A DNA stretch of 64,000 nt from assembly GCA_033296885.1 (NCBI GenBank), contig MU863927.1:124001-188000 (forward strand). Direction: 5' to 3'. The position numbers and the translations under genes are program-made. Below, piece by piece: positions 56,001-64,000 of the stretch. Position 1 is the stretch's first letter; each line of letters starts with the position of its first letter. The notes beneath the pieces are model-generated. The model did not search any database and was not told where the DNA came from. It worked only from the letters and a program-made list of their open reading frames with translations. Source of the stretch: Triangularia verruculosa. Its lineage: Eukaryota; Ascomycota; Sordariomycetes; Sordariales; Podosporaceae.

Positions 56001-57887
56001 TCTTCAACACAAGCAGCGTAACAGCTTCGGCCACCGGCTTCCCCTATTTGCGGTGCGGCCTTCCCTTTTTGGGGCCCCAAGCTGTGACGCTATCACGAAG
56101 AGGTGTCGGATACCCACCTGGTCTGTGCCCGAGCCCGCTTGGCCAAGGTCCCGGGTTCCTTGGGGTTGATGCATCTCACGATTTCTCAATCAGCCTCGGC
56201 GTGCCAATGGCCGACCAGAATGAGATTCGCCGCAACAGCCTTTTTGTGTCACCTCTCGGTTCACACGGAATTAGGCATCTCGTTGGATGGATAGGATCTG
56301 GTGAGATTGGACTTGCGCAGGTTGCAAGTTGGGTCCATTTCGACAGAGGGCACAACGCCCAACCGTGAACCACCGACGTCGAGGTGCTCGGCAGATCTAG
56401 GAACCTTGCGGTTTTTGGGTTGCAAGCCCTCCAGCCACCGAAACCAGTCCCACGGATCCCCAAACCCCTAATGCCAAAGCTTGGTAGGTGACCGTCATTA
56501 CAACTGATAGACATTGCCAATGTTTCGCTCCTACTAACTGGCGCGACTTTCTCGTCGTCGTCATTTCCGTTCTCCATTATCGCGTTTCGATGGCAGAAGG
56601 CTTTCCAGGACACCCTGGACGTTGCTAGCGTTCTTCGGCAGAAGTGACAACCAGCGTGTGGCGCCCCCCCCCGTTAGGTACGCAGGTGGTTGCGATGCGG
56701 CGATGAACCCTTTCATCCCAAAGGAACCGCAAGCAATGCTGTTGGTGAGCAGGACAGGACAGATTTGCTGAAGAAATGCTGTGGCCTAGGCGGGCTTCCG
56801 TGTTTGATGCATGACATGAGCTGGCCCCCAACCTAAGGTATCCTACTGACTGATCATAAGCTAAGGCATCACCACTGGTGACCTTGAAGATCACTAGAGC
56901 TGCCTGGGCTCCATGTTCTGAGCAGGCAACTTCCAGAGAAACTTGTGAATCACAGTCTTATTCCATCTACCCCTAAAAACCATTAATAAATCCCTATCGA
57001 GCCGTAGCAGCGAAATACCCGTCTCTTGATATAAAGTGCTCTGGAAAGGGGGGATAATCACTGGACAGGCCCTGCAACCCACGTCAGGCCCGATCGACCC
57101 ACGTCCCGTCCTTTGCGCCGGGGGCCCAAGAACATCCATCTCCCCGGTCTTTTTCATCCTAACGCAACCCTCCACTCTCAAGCAGCGACTAAAATTACCT
57201 GGCGCGTTGGGGTGCGTGCGACCTTTTTTTTTTTTTCTCTTTCCCTCTTCTCCTCCTCCTTGGGGCTCTATCAAGTGTTGTTGCTGTTGTTGCCACTTGC
57301 CAACAGTTTTGAATCACACCGGGACCTTTCAGCGAAAGGTGCGAGTTGACATTTTCCCTGGTGAGTGCCTTTTGTGCTGTCTTGTTGCGTGTCGTGTGTT
57401 AAGGTGTGGGTTATTCCTGCCTGCCTTACCTTCGGATTGGGCTGAGCTGGCGGGCGCCTGAGGCGTTGTGTGTCCACGCTCCATCTTGTGTCTGATGATT
57501 CGGTGGCCGCTTGGTGCTGGGTTGCGAGTGTGTGTGTCTTGTTGTACGGAACAGGCCGTCGAAAAGGGAAGCGACCGTCGGCCGGGGGCGGCAATCGAAT
57601 TTTTCTCACCCTGACGGCTCGACTGCGCAAGCCGCGCTTCACCTCTTTTCGAAGGAACGCTCGAAGCTTTTTTGGTTCTGGGGCAATTCTGCTGCCCGTA
57701 CCTATCCGTCGCCGCCTTTCAAACTTTATTCTCTGTTCCTTGTTTACATGACCTCGTTTTGAGTTTAGTTGCTGACCAAGACGAGAAACCGTTGTAGATT
57801 CAATCCCAAATCGAATATCGGAGTCTGTCACTTTTTTGTCCGGATTGCTCTCCTCAACGACTTGATCAAAAACACCTCACCGGCACA
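53011..57887. other. Gene-poor region, about 4.9 kb
   Basis: Apart from the 3' flank of AlaX and the long leader of the next gene (about 57150-57887, with a T-run at 57224-57237), I can support no gene. Candidate frames such as 53482-53853 (-), 53869-54195 (-), 54458-54673 (-) and 55859-56368 (+) lack domains. Some overlap other frames. No transposon termini, long repeats or tRNA were recognised. A degraded element or lineage-specific genes remain possible. Confidence 0.5.
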
Positions 57888-59733
57888 ATGGCGGCCTATT
57901 ACGAGAACCCTCAGTCGCAATGGACTGCCGCTCCTCAGCAGGTCGGTGGCTGGGATCACGCAACCCCTCCTCCCGCGCGGTCCGGTATGTCACTCAACGG
58001 CGCCCCCTTTTTGGGACCTCTGCTATCCCTCTAATGTCGTTCCCTTTACTGACCGCCCAACCCCCATCCAGGTGCTAGCTCTGTCATCCCCCGCGAGGAG
58101 CCTACGGCCTTTTCCCATCAGATCGAGGGTATGTGGTGCCCTGGTTTCCCTTTCCTCTTTGCAACGACCGATCTCTGTCCTCGCGTCACCTCCGAACCAA
58201 CTTTCGCCCAGGCGGTACGAATAAGGTTTTGTGGCGTGGAATGATGGAAGGTTTGGTGGAAGCAGGGCGTGGGGCTTGGGGTAGGACCCACGAAAGAATG
58301 CGTGCTGACAATGATACTGTGTAGAGGTTGAACGTGCCATCGACAACCTGATGAAGAGCGGGAAGATGTATGGAGCGCCTGGAGTTGGTCGTCGTGAGTT
58401 TGTTCCTCCTAATCTCGCTGTACCCAGGAGATACCCAGGCTTCGGTGAGTATACTGGGACTGGCCGGGCCAGTGCGAATGAGCCCCGACCCACTAACACT
58501 GGATTTGTTTAGATCCCCGTGCTCCCGGCGGTGGCCCCGGATCTCGCCCTCACTCCGTGGCCGACTTTGGCGACGTCCGCGGCGGTCCTCCTCCTCACCA
58601 GAACCCAACTAACCTGCAGAACTTCTACGCAACGCAGCGGCACCAGACCTCACGCGGCTCGAACGAGGCGGAGCAGATGATGCAGGCCAAGAGGAGAATG
58701 GCTGCTCAGCGGGAGCGTGAGCTTCGTAATTACCATCAGGAGCAGCAATACAACCGAAGTAGGCCGCCCTCCTCTGTATAGCATCAGAATCCTCCTACCA
58801 TATGACACCAAAAACAAACAAAAAAATATCAAAAATAGAAGCGCGTGGCACCTCTTCGGGCTTCATCGCTTCTGTCCCCAAACTCTGTTGTGCCACAAGT
58901 GCGGTCCGGCGCCTCATGGTCCTGTGCTCATAAACTGTGTATACGAGGATGTTTTGGGGGGATTCATAGAAACCTTAACCTACCTCTTTATCATTGTTCC
59001 TGACAAATCGGATTTGAAAGACCACAAGCTAACAACGCCTCTTCCTCTAGCTGCCCTCGTCGATCCTGCTGGGTATAACAAGCCCGACCGCACTTTGAGC
59101 CCAAGCAGCCTGCCCGAGGAGGAGCGTCGCAAGCTCATTGCTCAGCAACGTCAGGCATTGTATGGTGAGAACGACTTCCCAGTTGGTCCTTCTCAGGCTC
59201 GCGGCTTCTATGGTGGTGGCCCCATGTATGATACTGGCCGCGCTGCTCTGGGTCCAGTTGATCACAACGCCCAGGGACCCATGGAAGGAGGACAGGGACC
59301 TCAGTCTGCCGGTGCCAACGACCAGGCTCGTGCCAACAGCAACTCGAGCCCTCAGTCCAACCCCGGCGGCGGAGCCAAGGGCATCTACGACGCTCCTTTG
59401 ACCCAGCAAACGACTCGCACCAGCGCATCTTCTCCCGGAGGCTCCCCGCCTCGCCAGGCTTCTCAGGGGGGCAAGCCTGGCCAGGGTTCTGTTGCTCCCA
59501 TTGGGACTCGCCCTTCGGTGAGCGGTGCTCCCTCCAATCCGACTCTGAACAAGAGATCCACGACTCCTCTGCCATCGCCGTTGAGCCAGGGTTACAATGC
59601 CGGTGGTGACGATAATGGTGCCTCCATTGCTCCTGCTTCGGCGACGACTGAGACGGCCAATGTCGGATTGTCTGGTTGGGGTGGCCGTGGTGGCTGGGGC
59701 AACAGCAAGCCTCAGGCCTCGGTCTGGGGTTAA
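57888..59733 (+). CDS. Disordered conserved-looking protein with GW-rich C-terminus
   Basis: My model uses exons 57888-57984, 58072-58128, 58325-58393, 58513-58758 and 59051-59733, giving 383 residues with matching phases. The N-terminal part (MAAYYENPQSQWTAAPQQ) leads to a short helix, FSHQIEEVERAIDNLMKSGK, that looks conserved. Then come a Gly/Pro linker, a charged helix (EAEQMMQAKRRMAAQRE, RELRNYHQEQQYNR) and ALVDPAGYNKPDRTLSPSSL with EEERRKLIAQQRQALYG. The last 170 residues are Ser/Gly/Pro/Gln-rich and end in GLSGWGGRGGWGNSK...SVWG. I recognise no domain. GW/WG repeats resemble Argonaute-hook motifs, so an RNA-linked role is conceivable but unproven. Between exons 3 and 4 a 6-nt microexon (58439-58444) is also possible. 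The last intron is long (292 nt). Confidence 0.75.
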
Positions 59734-60312
59734 TTGAGCATGGTGGACTTATGTGGTCGATGCTGGCACTTTCCAAGTTTTTGACGGAGTCTTGGCGGTG
59801 AGGGGTTTTTGGTGCACGATACAAACACAGGCTGGCGGATACGACATAATTGGGCGCTGATAAAAGGTTTAAAAGTGGGGGACAACACCGGTGTTTATGT
59901 TTTCGGGCATTATTATGGGATCGGTGGGAGGTGCTTGTGTGTGTGCTTTGGCAACACAAAACACGGGCGGTGGGAAGATGATGGCGGGCATCAAAGGCGG
60001 GAAAAAAGAGGATGGGGGTGTACTGCGCGTTCAACATTGGGTTTTATTGTTTTTTTTTTTTGTTTCTGCATGGGGATGGCATTCACATCGATCTCAACGG
60101 CGTCTTTGACAAGAAACAACACTTGAACCTTCCTTGCTCACTTGCTCGGAGCTGGGATAGGGATAATGGAGAGGGAAGGGAAGGCGGCGCATGGCTTGGG
60201 ATCTTACTTCTTGAGAGAACAGGGCAAGGCAAGTACTTCTTACGACACACATGGCGAGGAGGTGTTGGGTGATGGGGGTTTACATACCCGGTGTTTGTTA
60301 TGGGGTATTGGT

Positions 60313-60363
60313 CTTTTTCTTTTTTTTTTTCTTTCTTTTTTTTTTTTTTTTTTTTTTTTTTTT
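60313..60363. repeat. Poly-T / pyrimidine tract
   Basis: Almost pure T with a few C, ending in an uninterrupted run of about 28 T (60336-60363). Length is likely uncertain in any assembly. Confidence 0.95.
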
Positions 60364-61146
60364 GATTTTGGTGTTATCTTCTCGTTATGTTTGTTCGGAA
60401 GAGAAGGAAGGGGGCATGTGGAGCAGGGATTGGGCTTGCCATTGTTATTTGAAAGGAAAGGTCTTTCAACGCTGCTTTTTTTATCCACTGGGGAAAATCT
60501 GTTAAGAGTGCTACTCTGCAGTACACCTTGGCATAGACAATTGCAAGCGGTGTTGTTTCTTGCCTTGTTTCTGCTTGTGTCTGTTTAAACAATAAGTTTT
60601 AAGGCTGTCGTGCTTGAAGGAGATGCTCTTGACTAACCGACTAAGGGCAGCTTGTCGGAGATCTTTGAGGAGCGGGGTTGGTATATATGAGCAAGGCGGT
60701 AGATATCATGGACCACAGGGCGGAAAACAAGTTTGTGTTGGAAGTTTAGGTGGAAGGATTGGGATTGAGGAATCGCAGGGAGAATGTGAGCTCAAGGTGG
60801 TTTGGTTTTCTCTCTAGTGTGTGGTGTTCTTTCGACTGAAAGGTCGAGACTGGGTTAAACTATAGGGGAGTAGGGGATACTGACCGGAATTGTTGTTTTG
60901 TTCGCAATGTAGGCTGGAGGAAATAAGAGGAGGAGCAAACACATATATGCTCTCGGAGTCATGGGGGTGCGCGTTGATTTGGAAGTTAGGGTTGGGGGCC
61001 ATAAGGGATCTATCTACCAGGGCGATGAAAGAATTGGTCTGTCTGGTTTGGCTTTCAAAAAACAATACAAAATATTGGTGGGGGGGGGCGCGGGGAGGAG
61101 TAAAATGGATTACTTTCTTAACGTTATATATTAGGCCGGATCACAT

Positions 61147-61174
61147 ACGCACGCACGCACGCACGCACGCACGC
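61147..61174. repeat. (ACGC)7 tetranucleotide repeat
   Basis: Seven perfect ACGC units in non-coding DNA, probably length-variable between strains. Confidence 0.95.
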
Positions 61175-62980
61175 AGGCATATTTTTACACTACTACCTAG
61201 TTTACACCCCCTAATACTATAAGTTTTCGTTTCCGGGATCGTGAATTTGGATGGGTGAGAGTGGGTGTGAAGGGGCACGGAGGTGGTGGTGTAAACAAAC
61301 CCCCCTTTTTTGGGGATGTTTTTGGTCTGCGAGACAAGTTGGGCACCTAAGGTGGCTTTAGGTGGAGATATTGGTAGAGAGGGAACAAGGATAGATGTGA
61401 ATCATGTGAAATGTCTTGGTAAGGGATGAGTTGCTTTTTTCTTTTTTTGTGCTTGAAGTTTGTAAACTTTCCGGTTTGTCTCTCGGTTGTCTGTCGTGCA
61501 ACCGGGCTGATGTTTACACCGTCTGCGCTGATTCTTCCGACCCCGGGCTCGTCGCGGAAGGGTTTGCAGTCTAGTGGTGTGACAAACATGTTCCACCATG
61601 ATGACGACCCTGACAAGGACGTTGTTTTTGTGGCACGTCGATTGGAGAGTGTTTTGATGTTGCAAACATTATGCACTTTGACAACGATGACGTCTCTGCC
61701 CTGGTTGGGAATAGCGAAGGCATCAATAATAGGCAGGTAGGCTGTGTTCAACAAGTTCAGACGACATATACGACGAAGAATGATTTCGTATTTGTGAAGG
61801 GATCGGATACGGTAGGCATCAAACTTACCTAAATTCACAGTGACACATCCATTTGTTTGACGGGCTGCGCTTTTTGGGTGTGTGTGTTGTTACTCAGCAA
61901 ACCTTCACAAACCAGCCACCACACACATAGGTATGTTCACCACCGCCACCGCAGTTTTTCTTTGGTAAGAGACTTTTTCTCTGCCTTGTCATGTCCGAAC
62001 CTAAAAGGCATCAATGGTTGTGATGGGAATTTGAGAGCCTTGAAAGTGCGGCAAAGTGTGTGACGAACTGTTGCATCATCTTGGGTTTGCTAGCCGGGGC
62101 CTTGCGATCCGGACCAGTTCTCGCAGCCTATGACCCCCCGGCGGCACGTTTCCATGTACCGAGTTCACTATGTCTTCTACACATAACCGCAGGTGACTAT
62201 CTGGTGGCCGATGATCTGGCCTTTTGTGCCACAAATGCGGAATTCAGACCGTCATTCGATGATTTGTGGTTGAGCTCTAGGTGTGTGTGGTGGATGGTAA
62301 AGTGGGAAGTTTGTCGCTCTACGGATAGATGTCAGCCAATACATTCTGCAATGAGCGTGTATGAGTTGCGGGAACCAATGGGAGACTGAGCTGGATGTAA
62401 GAATCCCTGGTAAGGCAGTAGGGTAAGGTGAGTGAGATGATGATTCAGCAACTGACGTTGGTGAGACCTAGCCCCTTTTCGGCCCTCGTGGAGAGCGTGG
62501 AAGGAACAAGACAATTGCTAGTGTTGTTGTGAGAAGAATATCTCAAGACCTAATCTTTCATCCAACTGGAGAGACTTGTACTCATGCCTGGAACATCACC
62601 CCAAGCTCGGATACTCGAGTTCACATGCAATAACCTGGCCGCGCAACTCGGTAATCCCACTTATACCCAATCGGATCCCTGTAGCTATGCTCCAAGCAAT
62701 GACAGCTTAGGTTGAATTTTTTTGTATTATACAATGTTCCCAGTGCTAGTTAGGTATGTGACTAAACAATGTGGTCATTTGAACCAACCCAGCCTGAAGC
62801 CACAATAAGAAACCTATGTCGTCTATGAGCGTAAAATTAGCGCCAGACGCCAAACCCGAAGCAAACAATCATCATATCGTTACAGGACCCAGTCAATCAC
62901 CCGTACGCCAGCCATTCACAACTGCCAGTTGATGTTGACCTGAAAGCAGCCACATCACAAATCTCCCTAACCAAGTTCCG

Positions 62981-63893
62981 TCACAGCTTCAGAAGCTTGA
63001 CCCCCTCCTCCAACCCCAAGCTCTCATCCGCCCTCCCCAGCTTCCCACCCCAAACAACCCTCCCCTTCCCATCCACCGCCCACCCCCCCGCCTCCTGCCA
63101 CTTGTTCCCCATCTTCATCCCTTCCTCCACATCGCCCTGCCCCTGCCTCTTCATCGAGCTAAACCCCTCTGTCCTCTCCACACTCGCAGCCACAGTGGTC
63201 CCCAACCACCCCTTCGTCTTGAACCCGTTCATCTGGGTGTTTACATTGAGCAAGTACCCCCAACCGCCCGTCCCAAGACCCCAGCTGGAGTATATTTTCC
63301 GCTGGGGATCGTGCATGATCTTGACGTTGCCTTTGCCGCCAACAAGAGAGACCCATTTTTCCGTTGCGGCGGGGGACGAGTGGGATACAGCAATGAAGAC
63401 GAGGTCTCTGTGCTGGAGGGAGAGGGTGCGGAGGTCCACAAAGGTTTGCTGGGCAACTGTGAGAGTGGTTAGATAAATATGGAAGCGGGGAAGGATGGTT
63501 GACCTTACAGGCACATCCCACACATCGGAGAAAGACTATGATTGTTTTGCGGTTACCGCCTGGTGATCCCAGTTGGGTAGATAGTTGACGATCTGGGTCG
63601 GTGGGCGCTAGGTCGCCTATCCTGGGTGGCTTGGATACCGGGACTGGGGGAGGTGGGGGCGAGAGCCAGGGCTGGACTGTCAATGGGAGGGAGGACACTG
63701 AGAACCACGATTTGTTATTGGAGGCGTCATTGTTGCTGTTGGGGTCCGGGGGTGACTTTCTCAGTTTGTTTGGTTGCCTGGGAGGCTGTGATGATGAGGT
63801 GTCATTGTTGAAGGCGTTAGAAATTTGTGAGAATGTATCGGACGGTAGACCGATTTTCTTGAGGGCGGCTTTTTGCGCCAAGCCGGAAAACAT
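62981..63893 (-). CDS. AhpC/TSA-type thioredoxin-fold protein (peroxiredoxin-like)
   Basis: Exons 63509-63893 and 62981-63456 give 286 residues; donor T|GTAAGG and acceptor CACAG keep phase 1. The first 90 residues are Pro/Ser/Asn-rich and disordered. The fold begins near PRIGDLAPTDPD, followed by KTIIVFLRCVGCAFAQQTFVDLR, where C-x2-C sits at the position of the redox-active cysteine in AhpC/TSA_2 proteins. FIAVSHSSPAATEKW and VKIMHDPQRKIYSSWGLG follow as in that family, and the C-terminus carries the Trp-rich strand block (GGWAVDGKGRVVWGGKLGRA). A role in peroxide or thiol redox chemistry is likely; the substrate is unknown. The ATG at 63893 was preferred over an upstream extension to 63947 that adds unconserved sequence. 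Confidence 0.85.
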
Positions 63894-64000
63894 CTTTCCT
63901 AAATGCTCTTGTGATGTCGTTGTGAGATGAGATATGACCAATGACACCCCAGCGGTTGCTGCTTGGTTGCAAGGCTTCCAGAACGCCCTGAATCCAAATT

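Larger units (their letters stand above)
59734..62980. other. Intergenic region with simple repeats, about 3.2 kb
   Basis: The 3' flanks of two converging genes plus spacer. The plus strand is T/G-rich. It contains a long T tract and an ACGC array. The open frame 61347-61838 (-) is the longest but shows no recognised domain and has a low-complexity end. No RNA gene was seen. Confidence 0.5.

Noticed and set aside
55859..56368. Plus-strand open frame of 169 codons
   Set aside because: It overlaps opposing frames, has no domain, and its composition is unlike the nearby genes.
58717..59733. Single long plus-strand frame across the last intron of the GW-rich gene
   Set aside because: The first 110 codons are the intron read through; upstream exons join by splice consensus to 59051 and give a more coherent protein.
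61347..61838. Minus-strand open frame of 163 codons
   Set aside because: The end is low-complexity and Lys-rich, there is no recognised domain, and no introns join it to other exons. Transcript evidence could reverse this.
1..64000. CRISPR arrays, bacterial operons or rRNA genes
   Set aside because: No repeat-spacer pattern or rRNA signature was seen, and the introns and gene families show fungal nuclear DNA.

Overview
The window is nuclear DNA of a filamentous ascomycete, most likely a sordariomycete. The evidence is short spliceosomal introns (about 45 to 120 nt, usually GTRAGT ... CTAAC/CTGAC ... YAG), fungal-only families (Zn2Cys6 regulator, ERG6, MZM1, short secreted tyrosinase, PTH11-like rhodopsin-domain protein), an intron-bearing tRNA-Thr and low-complexity disordered tails. 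Most exon boundaries below were read from splice consensus plus frame continuity; none was checked by alignment or RNA data.

Layout. 1-1891 (-): 5' part of a C2H2/polyQ regulator running off the left edge. 3466-6234 (-): Zn2Cys6 regulator. 8080-9540 (-): Brr6/Brl1-type nuclear-envelope protein. 10448-11903 (+): Spn1/Iws1 elongation factor. 13174-15817 (-): SRPK/Sky1 kinase. 15818-19640: no gene recognised. 19641-21015 (+): rhodopsin-domain membrane protein. 21824-23916 (-): unknown acidic protein. 27259-28588 (+): secreted tyrosinase. 29131-34315 (+): three tandem paralogs of an uncharacterised, possibly GNAT-derived family, each with a lesion. 34508-35908 (-): zuotin. 36219-36674 (+): Mzm1. 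36913-38079 (-): Slt11/Ecm2 splicing factor. 39230-40499 (+): ERG6. 41478-42764 (+): pyruvate dehydrogenase E1 beta. 43605-44705 (-): single-pass protein with a Cys-rich extracellular domain. 46127-46906 (-): divergent SDR. 48102-49361 (+): SLC35F-type transporter. 49903-50622 (+): gamma-glutamylcyclotransferase-like protein. 50699-50820 (-): tRNA-Thr(AGU). 52058-53010 (+): AlaX-type editing protein. 53011-57887: gene-poor. 57888-59733 (+): disordered protein with a GW-rich end. 62981-63893 (-): AhpC/TSA-like thioredoxin-fold protein.

How it fits together. Most genes are unlinked housekeeping functions: transcription elongation, splicing and splicing kinase, ribosome-associated chaperone, sterol synthesis, mitochondrial carbon entry and complex III assembly, tRNA quality control. 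Zuotin and MZM1 share a 310-bp divergent promoter, and the BRR6-like gene and IWS1 share a 907-bp one. The accessory-looking part is 15.8-34.3 kb: long non-coding stretches, a membrane receptor-like gene, a lineage-variable unknown, a secreted tyrosinase and the decaying paralog array.

The strongest unusual signal is that array. Copy 1 has an in-frame TAG followed by 49 open codons that still carry a motif shared with copies 2 and 3. Copy 2 has a frame break and an in-frame TAA that a 60-nt intron could remove. Copy 3 has a one-base frame break inside a conserved block. Intact genes on both sides argue against generally poor sequence. Other notable points are a probable GC-AG intron in the Brr6-like gene, an exon consisting only of the start codon in AlaX, a candidate 6-nt microexon, an SDR without the usual catalytic lysine, and a possible 57-aa spliced small protein. 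I did not find a clearly new multi-gene system.
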